64,000 nt of DNA from Gnetum montanum. Lineage: Eukaryota > Streptophyta > Gnetopsida > Gnetales > Gnetaceae. The stretch spans positions 753,231 to 817,230 of the forward strand of contig MNCI01014407.1 of NCBI GenBank assembly GCA_015680685.1. Reading direction: 5' to 3'. Shown piece after piece: positions 21,660 to 32,826 of the stretch. A program made the position numbers and the translations under genes. The notes beneath the pieces were generated by a model, which was given only the letters and a program-made list of their open reading frames with translations, made no database searches and was not told the origin of the DNA. Each line of letters begins with the position of its first letter. Position 1 is the stretch's first letter.

Positions 21660-22985
21660 TAACATTTAAAACATCATGAATAGTTCAGTTGCTTGCGGTA
21701 GCAATTTGGTCAGAAACTAATCGGGAAGAACTGATTTCAATTAATATATAGCGGCTTGGAAAAGAATTCCTCATGATTTTTCCAAGCATAAATCTTTTAA
21801 ATAATGATCTGGCTTTTTTTCTCCATTTTAAAGTGAAATTATCAAATTCAGTACACAAGTCATGGATGTTGGGTGAGTTAATTGAATTCTTTTCCACCTC
21901 ATCTATCAATGTCGGTTCTGTCATAATGGAAACTGAACAGTGAAAAGGCTCTACCAAGTTTAATGAAACTGAAACTGAAATTTTTACTTACATCCACTTG
22001 ATCCCTTAGAGGCCGGATTCATGTCATCTGCCTAAGAAATTCAAAAATTTTATCAGGGCATCCTCATAGGGCATAGAAAAAAAATCTCAGACTGCAACCA
22101 GTGAACAAAACAAAGAAATTCTTGGAAGGTTATCAGCCCAAAAAGAGAGGATTGAGATAAAAAAGGAGACTAATGTTGCTCAAAAGAATAGTGAGCAGAT
22201 TTTGCTGGAATCAGCAGAAAACCAATATAGAGGAAAATAAAAATGAATTTAAACTTGAATGAACAAAGACAAAGATGGGATCTACAATGGAATAGGAAAA
22301 AATTTGCAATTTATAGGTATCCTAGACACAGAGGGTGAAATAGATGAAATTTTGGTTAAGAAAATTGAAAAAATTATAGATAATATGCATTTAATTTCTC
22401 TGAACATTACTAAATTTTTTAGGGTGTTAGGTGAACTATATGAAAAGTTGAGAATGTAATTGTTAAGTTTTGTTATGTAGAAGACAGGGAGCATGTTTCA
22501 AGATACCAAGCTACCTGAAGCAAAGTGAAAATGGGAAAAGCATGTAGATAAATGAGGATCTTACTCGAAAATAACTGAACAATGGAAAAAGGTTAAGACT
22601 GCCAGTGAAACCATAAAAGGACACAGTTCTTCCTAGGAAAATGCCAAAGTTATGGTTAGGGGGGATAGATCCACAAAAGAAAAGGCTTCAAGTCAAGAAA
22701 ATTGATTTTCAGCAACATTTAAACCTATAGAAAGGCACACCTGGTTCCCCGTGAACATGAATGTTCTCATGGTAGTGTTTGAAAATAGTTGGTAAAATTT
22801 AAAACATCATGAATAATTCAGTCGAATTGTAGTAGAAAATTTGTCTTGAAATCCAATTATGAAGAATTGATTTCAATTAATGTATTGAGGCTTGGAAAAA
22901 ATTTCTTTATGACTTACCCAGCAGAAATCTCTGAATCTAACTATGACAATGATAGAGCTTTTTCTCCATTGAAAAGTGACATTTA
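21660..22985. repeat. Diverged duplication inside MATE intron 1
   Basis: About 21665-21860 and 22795-22985 share 'aaaacatcatgaata.ttcagt', 'gatttcaattaat.tat', 'ggcttggaaaa' and 'tttttctccatt'. DNA between them shows no gene; short A-rich frames there are not supported. Confidence 0.65.
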
Positions 22986-25401
22986 GTATTGTGTATGAGG
23001 GGTTTTTTCATTGCCACAGTTTAAATGAATTTCTTATAGCAACATTTTCCAATATCGTCAATTTCATGTACATGATGGCAGATAGGATTGGCAAGTGGAT
23101 TAGAAACTCTATGCGGTCAAGCCTATGGTGCAAAACAATACCGGTTGCAAGGAATTCTACTGCAAAGAGCAGTGTTTACTCTCCTTTGTGCTGCAATTCC
23201 ACTTTCATTGCTCTGGATGTATATCAAACAAATTCTTTTAGCCTTTGGGTAAGACCCCTTAATCTCAGCTGAAGCAGGAATGTATGCCAACTGGCTAATT
23301 CCCAGCTTATTTGCTTATGCATTTCTTCAAACACTGGTGAAGTATCTGCAGACACAAAGTAATGTGATGTCACTGATGCTGTGGTCTGCTTTTACTTTGG
23401 CTGTTCATGCCCCACTTTGCTGGTTTTCAGTATTCAAGGTTGGACTAGGAATCATAGGTGCTGCCTTATCAATGGATATATCCTTCTGGCTCAATGTCAT
23501 ACTGGTGTTCCTATATGTCAAGTTTTCACCTGCTTGCAGAAAGACACAAGCACCCATCTCAAATGATGCTTTGCATGATATTTCAAAATTTCTCAACGTT
23601 GCTATGCCCTCTGCTTTGATGCACTGGTAATAAGCTTCTTTGTCCTTGCTATTCCTTGCGTAGGCTTCTTTTATCTGAATTGTTATTTGCTCTAATTAAT
23701 TGTAGAGTTCTTTGTGTCTTGTATCAGAGTAGAAACTTCACTGACTGTGGCTTATATTATTATTACCATGACTTTGACAGTTTGGAATGGTGGTCTTTTG
23801 AGTTACTTGTGGTGCTATCCGGTCTATTACCAAACCCAGAATTGGCCACATCAGTTTGGTCCTCGGTTCCTTGCTTGCAACTTTTTGGATACCAGTGTCA
23901 TCTCACAATATTTTTTTTTCAAAATATTTAATGTTTTGCAGCCTCAACACTAGTGCATTTTCTTATATGATTCCCTTAGGAATTTCTGCAGCTTCCAGGT
24001 ATGCAAAAATCTATGTGCAAAGTCCTTATGCCCAATAGGACTAGCGCAATCTCTTGATTACTGGGAAAAAGTCACCATCCTTCATTTTTAAATAAGATTT
24101 TATATAACTGAAAATTCTTGGCCTCTGATTGCTTTAATGAAATATTATTTTACCTATGCAGCACAAGGGTTTCCAATGAACTAGGTGCTGGAAATACAGC
24201 AGCTGCCCTCCTAGCGGTACGGGTAACCTTGTGTATATCAGTTACTACTATCAGTTAGAAACGTCTGGGGCCATGCATTCAGCAATGAATTAGAGGTCAT
24301 TCATTACTTGACTACCATAATGCCATTGCTAAGTTTAACATCAATGGTGAATGGAATTCATGGGACTCTGACCGGTAATAAACTTGTTAAAATTCATAAT
24401 CAGTCACTATTGGCTACTATAAAATCATTACTGAATATTTTCCTTTGTACAGTAGGTCCGTTGTTTGTGTTGCTTGCTCTTGCATGTTTTTTTCTTTTTT
24501 TCGCTCTTTTTGTAGCGAAACAACTCTTTGGTGGTCATTGTTTAGTATCTTAACAAAAACTAACCTTTAACCTTCATTTTTGTTTCTCTTTTCTTTTACT
24601 TTATCATTAATTTAAATTAACTGTTAAATGTATCTCAAAATAACTGTTAGGCTATTTACTCTTTTGCTAGTCCTTGAGAAATCAATCTCAATCTCTAGTC
24701 CTACTGATGATGAATCTAGTATTCTTCGAAAAATCTTGCATAAATAAAAAATGCAAACAAATGTATGGTACAAGGTTAAATCTTGCATAAATCAAAAAAG
24801 GCAAACAAATATATGGTATAAGGTTAATCAGTTCCAGCATGTTCAAAGAAAGTACACTCCTTAAATGATATATTTTGCGGGAATAGTTAGAGGGTGTGGA
24901 CAGCAAAGATTGGGTGCTTTTGCTAACATAGGAGCATATTATCTTGTTGGATTACCCTTGGCTGCAATCCTGGCTTTTGTACTGCATCTTGATGCACTGG
25001 TTAGCGATCATTCTGCAAAAGATATGATTTCACAGGCCCTCCTATATATGTCAGTTAAAAATTATCCATATTTTTATTTAAAAAAAAAAGATAATGCAGA
25101 TTTATGATTATCTCCTCTACGTTTGTGGACTATATAGGGACTTTGGTGGGGAATCTTGGGTGGCCTTTTAGCACAAACAATCGCTCTCTTTCTTATAACT
25201 ATGTGCAATGACTGGAAGAAACTGGTGAGTAGCTTGAAGTTGCACGTAGATTTAGCATGTTTTCTGGTATAGATTAAGTATGGTATATGAATGAAGACTG
25301 AATTATAACATGTAATTTTCTTTTCCCATTATCAGACACAAAATGCTCAAGAACTAGTGTGCGATTCAGCGTTGCCACTGGCTGGCTCAGGCATGGCAAA
25401 G

Positions 25402-25685
25402 GTATGTTGTCAGACCGGAAGTAGAATTTGCTTGAAAATGATTCGAGTTTTAATATGATTTTTTGGTTTAAAAGCAGGACTCACACATAAGTCGCATGGT
25501 AGCTTGAATCAGGAGTGGAGATACCAGTCATCTTAAACTTAAAATCAACATCAGAATGTCTCGGATTTTTGGACAATAAAGAATGTTTCTTATTTTTGGA
25601 CAACAAATTTAGAAATATTTTTTCCCCCAAAATTCAACATAATGTGTCGAGACAATAAATTTTAAAATTATTTATCTTCAGATGA
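25402..25685. other. No gene seen between MATE copy C and the tRNA
   Basis: AT-rich DNA without a supported frame. The expected last MATE exon is absent. Confidence 0.5.
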
Positions 25686-25759
25686 TGTCTGAGCCCGGAC
25701 TCGAACCGGGGACCTTTAGTGTGTGAGACTAACGTGATAACCGACTACACCACCCAGAC
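25686..25759 (-). tRNA. tRNA-Val(CAC)
   Basis: The minus strand folds as a complete cloverleaf of 74 nt. The acceptor GTCTGGG pairs with CTCAGAC (one G-T pair), with discriminator A. The anticodon stem TTAGT pairs with ACTAA around loop CTCACAC, giving anticodon CAC at 34-36. The T-arm is CCCGG-TTCGAGT-CCGGG. No CCA is encoded, as in nuclear plant genes. The sequence closely follows the nuclear tRNA-Val(CAC) of plants. A T-run that could terminate Pol III lies about 20 bp downstream (minus strand). It looks intact rather than a SINE head, because both arms pair fully and no SINE body follows. Confidence 0.95.
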
Positions 25760-26317
25760 AAATCTGTAAATGGCTTTTTGCTTGATAGAATTAAGGTAAC
25801 CATATAACCTTTCAAAACAACACGATAATCGTAAACTTATAAAAACACGATAATTTTTTTTTTGGATTTTAATTTCATTTTTGCAATAAGGAATACATTA
25901 TCTCGGAGAGCTGCATTATCTATAATTTTTTTCTATGCATATTACCCGTAAAACTAAATCAATGCGTAAAATTGAACTGTGCAAGTGACCACTTAAGTTA
26001 ATAATGATTTTTAATGTGATGCATGAGTTATTGGATGTTCTTAATTTTTAAGAATTTTTTAAAACATTTTTCCTTGATCAGTTCCCTTCTTTATTAACAA
26101 CTAATTTTCTTTTCTGAATTTTTATGTTGCTTTCACCCATGAGTTTATTTTATAGCAATGGCAACTACGATTACACGAACAGACGTACTCCTCTTGCACT
26201 TTGAATAAGCTTTACAACTGATATGTTAATTTACTAAAATTTAGACTCAGTTTTTTAAGGACCTCGTCTTAGGCAAATCCTTATAAAAATAATCGAAAAT
26301 CTTTACGAATAAGAAGG
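25760..26317. other. No gene seen
   Basis: AT-rich intergenic DNA. Confidence 0.5.
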
Positions 26318-26510
26318 CGAATAATGAAACTCAAATTTTACTCAGGTCCGCTGAGAGCCTTGAATCTCTATCATAACAGTTTTAAATTTTCATTTATTTT
26401 ATTTATGAATTTTTTTTAATTTATAATTTAGTGCAGGAGTTAAACATGCAACTTAGATTACCAAGCAAAGATTCCTTCCATTAAGCTAACACTTCATTAC
26501 CAAGGTGATC
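26318..26510 (-). repeat. SINE-like repeat, family 1
   Basis: On the minus strand it reads an A-box-like part, then 'cttggtaatctaagttgcat', then 'aaattataaattaaaa' and a 'caaggctctcagcggacc' end. The order matches the copies at 27005, 41998, 43010 and 43165. Confidence 0.6.
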
Positions 26511-27004
26511 CAGTCTCTCAAAAATAATAAAATAATAAACAAAACGTGAATGAAAGTGTTTTTCAAAATATTCTTAAAATATTATAAGTTTCAGAGAGGA
26601 ATATATTAAGTTTGCGTTGATCAATTAGGTTTTCAAAAAAGATATATTTTACATAGTAAGAGTCCATTATGAAATCCTGACAATTATGACAGGATGAAGG
26701 AAAAGCTAATATAATCAAAAACGATAACCAAAACTCAGGCACGTAAGTCTTGGCCTATTTTGGATGCCTAAAAGTCTATCAAACATTTGAAACTCTTTGT
26801 GGCATCTGAAGCTCTATAAGAGTAAATCTTTTTGGGCATGTCAAGCTTTGCTGACCTGCTTAAGATTCACTTGTGCTCAACTTGTTTGATCACTCTTGAG
26901 TCAAGGTGTAGTTTATGGTATTGGTCATGCTCTACATCTCTGATGCTTTCCGGCTTGAAAGATAAATGTTTTAAAATTTTTAATATATTTTTATTATTAA
27001 ATTA
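26511..27004. other. No gene seen
   Basis: AT-rich intergenic DNA with no supported frame. Confidence 0.5.
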
Positions 27005-27150
27005 TTTAGTTTTTGGGGACTTAGAAAGTTTAGTGGTAAGAATCTTGGCTTGATAACCTTAAATCAGAGTTCAAGTCATAGAGTTTTTAAAAAAATAATT
27101 TTGAAGGTCCAATAGATCCAAGGGCTCTTAATGAATATAAGTAAAGAATT
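27005..27150 (+). repeat. SINE-like repeat, family 1
   Basis: 'tttagtggtaagaatcttgg' (A-box-like) is followed by 'agagttcaagtcatag' (B-box-like), then 'ggtccaatagatccaaggg' and 'taagtaaa'. Element 3 inserted just downstream. Confidence 0.65.
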
Positions 27151-27206
27151 GCAATTTTTGTTTTAGAAAGTAAAATGTTTTCAAAGAATAGAGTGAGGAT
27201 AACAAG

Positions 27207-28202
27207 TGATGAGACATGAATTGCACATAGTGCTGGCGGCCGCGTTAAGGCACCCATGATAAGGCACCCCTGTTGTATCATGGGCCGCGATGTATCATGG
27301 GCCGCGATATCGCAGCCAGCCGCAATTCCTATAAATAAGAGGCGGCTCTCCCTCATTTACATCCCAGTTTTAGTGTAGCGAAGCTCTGGCAGTTTGATCC
27401 CTCCAGAGTTAGAATTTTCCCGTGTCTACCCGCAGTGTGGTGAATGTGATTGTACGGTGTCTTTATTCGAGTGTGCCGTACTTGGACACGCACATGACCG
27501 GCAATAAAGATCGAGATTACTTCATCATTGCAGCATTCACTTAGTTTATTTATTGTTATTTATTTCATGTTATTTATTGCTTTCATAGCGCGGTGTAAGT
27601 ACGACTTGACTACGAGCATCTACGGGTGTGTACGGCTAGTTAAGGAATCGGTTACTTATCGCGATTAGTTTCTCACCCTTTCACTCCTAGAAGCGGAACG
27701 AGTTCGACTTGATTACGAGCATTTAAGTGTGACTGCTTGGTAGCCCAGTGGTGTAGCTAGGGGGATCTACGCTTGGTAACCCAGTGGCGTATTTGGGGTC
27801 TGCGCTTGGTAATCCCAGTGGCGTACCTAGGCCTATGCTTGGTAGTCCCAGTGGCAGTCGTGCACGAAGTCCAAGATGTGTACGGTTGATCAAGGAATCG
27901 GTTGCTCGTCGCACTTAGGCTAGATTAGATTTTCTTACCCTTTTCCTCTTAGCTTAGATTTAGTTAAATATTATTTTCCACTGCCATCAGGAGTAGCATT
28001 AGAATTAGAACACATCATACACCTCATCTAGACTAAACCATACGTGACATATGCAAAACTAGTCTAGATGGGAAGACAGCGAACTGCGACCTAAGGCTAA
28101 CTATCTAGGTGCCACAACTAGTCCATCTGCGGAGTTCGACCGGATCGCGCGTGCGACGCTCGTTTCGTATGGTTGAGTGTAGGGGTACCTCGCCACTCAT
28201 CA
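27207..28202 (+). repeat. Element 3 5' LTR
   Basis: 996 bp. U3 holds GATATCGC motifs next to a TATA box (TATAAATA, 27330-27337), 123 bp from the LTR start. A poly(A)-type AATAAA lies near 27503-27508 ('ggcaataaagatcg'). U5 carries a four-unit tandem repeat. Confidence 0.93.
27728..27857. repeat. U5 tandem repeat, ~36-bp unit, four copies
   Basis: Units are built on 'cttggtaacccagtggcgta' with variable tails such as 'tctacg'. Element 5 also has four units (63316-63440). The solo LTRs and the element 1 LTR have two. Confidence 0.85.
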
Positions 28203-28203
28203 T

Positions 28204-28220
28204 TGGCGCCGTTGCCGGGG
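28204..28220 (+). promoter_or_regulatory. Primer-binding site, tRNA-Asp type (element 3)
   Basis: TGGCGCCGTTGCCGGGG, one base after the LTR, is exactly complementary to the known 3' end of plant tRNA-Asp(GUC) including CCA. Confidence 0.92.
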
Positions 28221-28332
28221 ATGGTGCTAGTTATCTAGATTAGTTATATCATACAAGGTCGCTGTAAAGAACTTAACGATATATCTCTTAAAAAGAAGAA
28301 ATTTAAAAAGTCACATAAATTCACGCACAACA

Positions 28333-30312
28333 ATGCCTCTCCTACAAGATGATAATAACGCCACACTTAGTGAGGAAGTTCATTGGAGAACCAATGAGCT
28401 ATATGACGATGAAGATTGGAGTATACAACCTGAAGTGGGAGTTTCCTATAAGAATGAACAAAAACAACGTCATCATAACACACGAAAGCCTAACTTACCC
28501 GATGACGATGAACCCCCACTGGCCACTACAAGCTTAACGCAAATACAAGAGGCTGTTCGAATCTCACGTAGGCATCGTAAAGAGAGCCGACTACCCAGGC
28601 TCGATTTAAACAACTTTCCTAAATTTTCAGGAGGCTATGACTTAGATCCGCATCAACATTTACTAGCCTTCTACGATGCCTGCACATGGAATAACATTGA
28701 TAACAGTTGGCAAAAACTGAAGCTCTTTCCTATGACACTCGTTGACCAAGCTAAAGTATGGTATAGATCGTTAAAACCAAATTCAATACGACGCTGGTCA
28801 ACAATGGTAGAGGTCTTTAACGAAAAATATCAAACCTACGCAAGAGTGTCAGCCTTGAGGAAACAAATCCAAGGATGGAAACAAGAAAAACATGAACCCT
28901 TGGACATGGCCTTAGAAAGATATTATTCACTGTTAAACAACTGTCCAGGCCATGGGTTTTCCGAGGAAAGGCTAATGTACCATATCATTGATGGGCTACG
29001 TAATGAAACAAGAGAGACCTTAGGAACGTATGCCCGAGGTCAACTATACAACCTACGAACCCATCAAATCCAAGAGCTTATTAAGCGGGTAGCAAAAGAA
29101 GAAGGAGAAATAGCTACATGGGAGAGTGTTGAAAAACATCAACGGGACCAAAATCTTAACTCAACAAAGGTCCATGATCATAACAAGGAGAGATCAACAA
29201 ATTCCAAGGTGGAAACATCATCTTTGCCAATACAACAATTGTTAGAAGAAGCCGAGGCAAAGATCAATAAGATGTTGGAATGGATGAATCAAAAGTGTGG
29301 AGAATATATCAACATCATTGGAGATAGAGTTTTGACAACCCAAGAAGCAGGACAAAATAATAGACATTCGGAAAGAAGGAATGAAGGGAATAAGTGCTCA
29401 ACTGCCAATCATACATATGAATGCAACATATGCCTGTACGATCACCCCAAAGGCCAATGCCCAATATTGTTACATCTACATGAGCATTGGGGAAACACGT
29501 TACATCCAGAGTTCGTACAGAGATACTGTGTTAGACCACAGTGGCAACAATCCCAGTCGTGGGGGAATCCACCCTTAGACTGGAGGCACCCTTCACATTT
29601 TCCGAATCCAAATGCTTATAACGTTCAACATCCTGTTTCTTCAACTGGGCCACCACACTTTATCTCACCACAATACCATTCTTCACAATACCATCAACCC
29701 ATACCTCCAACACAACCACCACCTTGTGCACCTTATCCTCCTCCTAACTTTCAACATTCTTATCCTTTCCCTCCTTCCACAATGCCACCAACTGTTCCTC
29801 AGGTGTTTGTACCACCGCAACCCATGAACAACACTTGTGCTGCTGCTACTAACTGCAGTGAAGAGCCTCCTCAACATCAAAGACGTCCTTTCTTTAAACA
29901 CGGCCGTAGGAAGGGACAACATAACTCTGAGGCCACTGCATCTTCCAACCCAGCACAAGTCCAACAATGTGGTGCATCCTTACCTTCGAACCCAGCGCCT
30001 CATGTACCTTCATCAGGGCCACCAACTAACACTCCAACAACCACAAGGCCCAATGAACACAACCATGGGAGGCATCAGCCCAATCCTTGCATACCATCTA
30101 ACGGTCCTAACCATCATAGTGGGTCAACTCGTTATCCGGGAACTACATCGTATGAAGTGCCCCACTGTGTTTATTACAAAGTGCGTAAAATCCAAGGGGA
30201 TAAGTTTGGACCGGTGTCAATAATTCCAATATGCAAGGATCCTCATTCTTCATTTATTAATCCTTTCCATACTCAACCGTTTAGTTATGGGGGGTATCCC
30301 CCATTTCAGTAA
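28333..30312 (+). CDS. Retrotransposon Gag polyprotein, 659 aa, intact
   Basis: This would be the capsid/nucleocapsid protein of element 3, which packages the retroelement RNA into virus-like particles. Residues about 60-90 are basic (RRHRKESRLPRLDLNN). Residues about 105-260 form a Ty3-type gag core (WQKLKLFPMTLVDQAKVWYR, RRWSTMVEVFNEKYQTYA, QIQGWKQEKHEPLD, CPGHGFSEERLMYHIIDGLR). Residues 300-330 look helical. A CCHC zinc knuckle lies at C364, C367, H371 and C376 (CX2CX3HX4C). Residues about 400-600 are rich in Pro, His and Gln. The frame ends in a single stop with no protease. The ATG at 28333 follows the primer site by 112 bp and is shared with element 5, which supports the start. It is the only uninterrupted long retroelement frame in the window, so it may still be translated. 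Mobility would need pol from another element. Confidence 0.9.
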   Translation: MPLLQDDNNATLSEEVHWRTNELYDDEDWSIQPEVGVSYKNEQKQRHHNTRKPNLPDDDEPPLATTSLTQIQEAVRISRRHRKESRLPRLDLNNFPKFSGGYDLDPHQHLLAFYDACTWNNIDNSWQKLKLFPMTLVDQAKVWYRSLKPNSIRRWSTMVEVFNEKYQTYARVSALRKQIQGWKQEKHEPLDMALERYYSLLNNCPGHGFSEERLMYHIIDGLRNETRETLGTYARGQLYNLRTHQIQELIKRVAKEEGEIATWESVEKHQRDQNLNSTKVHDHNKERSTNSKVETSSLPIQQLLEEAEAKINKMLEWMNQKCGEYINIIGDRVLTTQEAGQNNRHSERRNEGNKCSTANHTYECNICLYDHPKGQCPILLHLHEHWGNTLHPEFVQRYCVRPQWQQSQSWGNPPLDWRHPSHFPNPNAYNVQHPVSSTGPPHFISPQYHSSQYHQPIPPTQPPPCAPYPPPNFQHSYPFPPSTMPPTVPQVFVPPQPMNNTCAAATNCSEEPPQHQRRPFFKHGRRKGQHNSEATASSNPAQVQQCGASLPSNPAPHVPSSGPPTNTPTTTRPNEHNHGRHQPNPCIPSNGPNHHSGSTRYPGTTSYEVPHCVYYKVRKIQGDKFGPVSIIPICKDPHSSFINPFHTQPFSYGGYPPFQ

Positions 30313-32178
30313 CAAGCAGGATTAATAAATGTTTTTAATTTTCTTTAATTTTGCAACTTTTTGTTTTCCAGTTTTTCATCTTTTAACTTTTTTGTTTTAT
30401 CTTTTTGTGTGTTTGTATTTTCATGTTTTTGTAAGTAATCTCATCTACGAATAAAACACTCATGTGGATCGTTGGTTGAGATGTGTTTTATGTTATTAAG
30501 TCATGAGTGATCAATTATTTGAAACAGTGAGCCCACTACATCCACTCATCCACTCTATAAATAAAGAGGTTCTGTTCAAGGGTACAGTGATATTCTTGAA
30601 ATTTCTAAAACTTAAAATTAATTTTGTGTTCATTGTACCCAGAATGAAGAAGGATGGACCAAGAGGGAATGATTAGGGTGTGACATCAAGGGGACTTGTG
30701 GATTCTCTTTGGTGTCATCTGTGGGTGTTATCATGCAACTTGGTTGTACTAAGATCCTTGTAGATCTAATGAAAAATGGGAGTAAGAGTAATCAAAAGGG
30801 CACTCGAAAATCAAACGCTGTTCTAGGGGGTCCCACTGGAAAGACATGCACCCATGCCTGAAGGTTGGCGGCTTCTCTGGATTCAGTAAAGTGAAAAAAA
30901 AAAAAAAAAGAGAAAGAAAAAGAAAAGTGCCATAAAACAAAAATCACTCCTCCCTTGTACTAAACGCCAAGTGATCGTACGCCTTGTTGTTATGGTACTC
31001 TCATAGTTGTTCATCATGGGATGAAACAATGCGATGTCACTGTTTAGAAGGATGGACTTGGTCCTGATCTTGGAACGATGGGTTAATGACACATTAACCA
31101 TGCTTTACACGCAGGATTCATTGTACCCTGAGTTAGATACCTCATGTCCCGATCTCTACGATCCCTTTCTCTACTCCGTCTCATCTCACTGTTCGTGTAA
31201 TTGTAGCTCGTGTCCCGTGTAACATAAAATTTTCATCTCATTCCGGTGATATTTACATGTGTGTGTTTTGTGGAGTTAGTGCAGATTACATTTAACCCTT
31301 CTAGTGCCCACGGACACTTTAAGTGTGATTACACAAGGGCATAATAGGTTGAAACCTGCTTTGGGGAGGACCCACTTGTGTAATTTTGTTGTAATCTTCA
31401 TTAATTCTCTAGCTAGAACACACAATCTCTTACCCTCAGCTTAATTTTTCAATTGATTTTCTTTCCCTTATTACCATCACATAGCCTTTTTCTCTACCAT
31501 CTGAGGTCCTTATTGATAAATTCCACACCATCATAATTTTCGTGCCTTCAAAACTAGTTGAATTACCCTGGAACCCTTTAGTCCATATGTCCTTAGTTTA
31601 CATCAATTAATTTCAAAAGAAATATTAAAAATTCGGTACATTCTCTACGACTTGCGATTGCGCGTCCCTTGCTTTCATATCCACAACTCGCTTGCTGGTA
31701 CTCCGATTTTCATTCCGTTTGAACCTAGAACCCGGAGTGTTCAGCTTAGTCGTGGGGGAGGGGGCACATGCCGAATAGCGCATAAATTTTTTGAAATTCA
31801 TCATTGCCTGAAGGACATCTTTAAGGGTAATTAGTTCTAAAATTAAGATTTGAATGTGTCAAAAACAATTTCATCCCCTTAGCTATACCAAAAAATTAAA
31901 TTGGGAAACCACCTAAGCAAAGAGGACTCAACATTATAATCTTTCAGGGACATGTTCTTCCAATAATTAACATCACACGGAAATAAAGTAAATCTATTAA
32001 GGCAAGCAGTAAGGTATAACCTAACTTTGGTAACAACCTTACTAACAATTGGTCCCGTGTGATTGCAGATGGTCCCGAAATGCGCACAGCAAGAGGGTCC
32101 TGTTCAAGGTGGAACGAAACAATCTCAGAGAGGTGGAAGACAAGGCCTTGCTGGACAACATGCAGAACCGGAGGAATA
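30313..32178 (+). other. Element 3 noncoding middle
   Basis: No supported coding frame. A second TATA-like sequence ('ctctataaataaag') lies at 30552-30565. An oligo-A run occurs near 30894-30909. Confidence 0.5.
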
Positions 32179-32278
32179 ATCATTCAGCGTTCATCAAGAA
32201 GGTCCTCTTACCATACGGTCTAGGCAGGCAGAAGTAGGAGATACCCTCTCTGAAAGCGGTGCTTGGTACTTAGGGGAA

Positions 32279-32653
32279 ATGTATCAATTTTGGCACAATG
32301 AAGAAGAAGGCACCATGGTTAACATTTGTGGTGTGACTATTGACTTCTCTGTTCAAGCCATTTCAGAAGTATTAAACCTTCCGAACATAGGGCCAAAGGT
32401 TGCTCAGCACCAGTTGGACACTTTCAGAACCGAGCAACTTAATAAACTGTTGACAGAGAATAAAAGGATGACAGAAGAAAAAGAGAAGGCTTTCTGGGTT
32501 GCCTCTATGGCACAAGTGCAAACTTACATGCATGCCAAGGCACTCAAGGCCTTACAAGAGGAGAAACTCCAGGTTGTACTTCAATGCTATCAAATCCCAG
32601 ACCTGGAGCACAAGAAAAGGGAAAGACACCTATGGAGGAGTCATCGCCACTAG
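32279..32653 (+). CDS. Element 3 second ORF, putative plant-transposon-protein-like domain
   Basis: The ATG at 32279 gives 124 aa, but the same frame is open from 32180 and adds GDTLSESGAWYLGE upstream, so the real N-terminus may be further 5' or in a shifted frame. The stretch WYLGEMYQFWHNEEEGTMV, then NICGVTIDFSVQAISEVLNL, resembles the pattern FY-N-V-VRGK-V-F---AIN-LP of the domain that Pfam calls 'putative plant transposon protein', often found in non-autonomous plant retroelements. The C-terminal half (RTEQLNKLLTENKRMTEEKE) is charged and likely helical. It lies just upstream of the polypurine tract. Function is unknown and the domain match is from memory only. Confidence 0.5.
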   Translation: MYQFWHNEEEGTMVNICGVTIDFSVQAISEVLNLPNIGPKVAQHQLDTFRTEQLNKLLTENKRMTEEKEKAFWVASMAQVQTYMHAKALKALQEEKLQVVLQCYQIPDLEHKKRERHLWRSHRH

Positions 32654-32826
32654 GAACTACATGAGTTCCAAATTTTTGTAAATATTCTATGTGTTGTGTC
32701 TTTGTTTTGTTTTCTTCCCACACTGCGGCATCATCCCATTTTTTCCATCTAATAATCCCATACCTATCCACTGTGTAATCAATGTAGCTTGTTCTCACTT
32801 TAACTCGAGGACGAGTTTTCATTCAG

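Larger units (their letters stand above)
20446..25401 (+). pseudogene. MATE/DTX transporter pseudogene, copy C, multi-exon
   Basis: Exon 1 (20446-20730) has a MATE leader and DEMKKQLHMALPMIGMNMFQ, but a TAG interrupts at 20629-20631. Exon 2 (23082-23626) encodes GLASGLETLCGQAYGAKQYR through MYANWLIPSLFAYAF and DISKFLNVAMPSALMH, with TAA at 23250-23252 replacing the usual Gln of LAFGQDP. Exon 3 (23781-23865) gives CLEWWSFELLVVLSGLLPNP. Exon 4 (23942-23998) gives LNTSAFSYMIPLGISAAS. Exon 5 (24162-24222) gives STRVSNELGAGNTAAALLAV, followed by frameshifted RNVWGHAFSNELEVIHYL. Exon 7 (about 24880-24999) gives GIVRGCGQQRLGAFANIGAY, and its acceptor AG is now GG. Exon 8 (25138-25224) gives LWWGILGGLLAQTIALFLIT. 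Exon 9 (25336-25401) gives TQNAQELVCDSALPLAG; no C-terminal exon follows. The order and phases match plant MATE antiporters, which export metabolites or xenobiotics across vacuolar or plasma membranes. Two nonsense codons, a frameshift and a lost acceptor make it nonfunctional. Most splice sites remain, so decay is recent relative to duplication. Confidence 0.88.

Noticed and set aside
25686-25759. Treating the tRNA as the head of a SINE
   Set aside because: All stems pair fully, the anticodon is normal, and no SINE body or A-tail follows.
27735-27860. CRISPR-like array
   Set aside because: Direct repeats in the LTR U5 without unique spacers, in a plant nuclear retroelement.
29683-30223. Frames on both strands inside the gag region
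   Set aside because: Shadows of the proline-rich Gag frame caused by biased codons.
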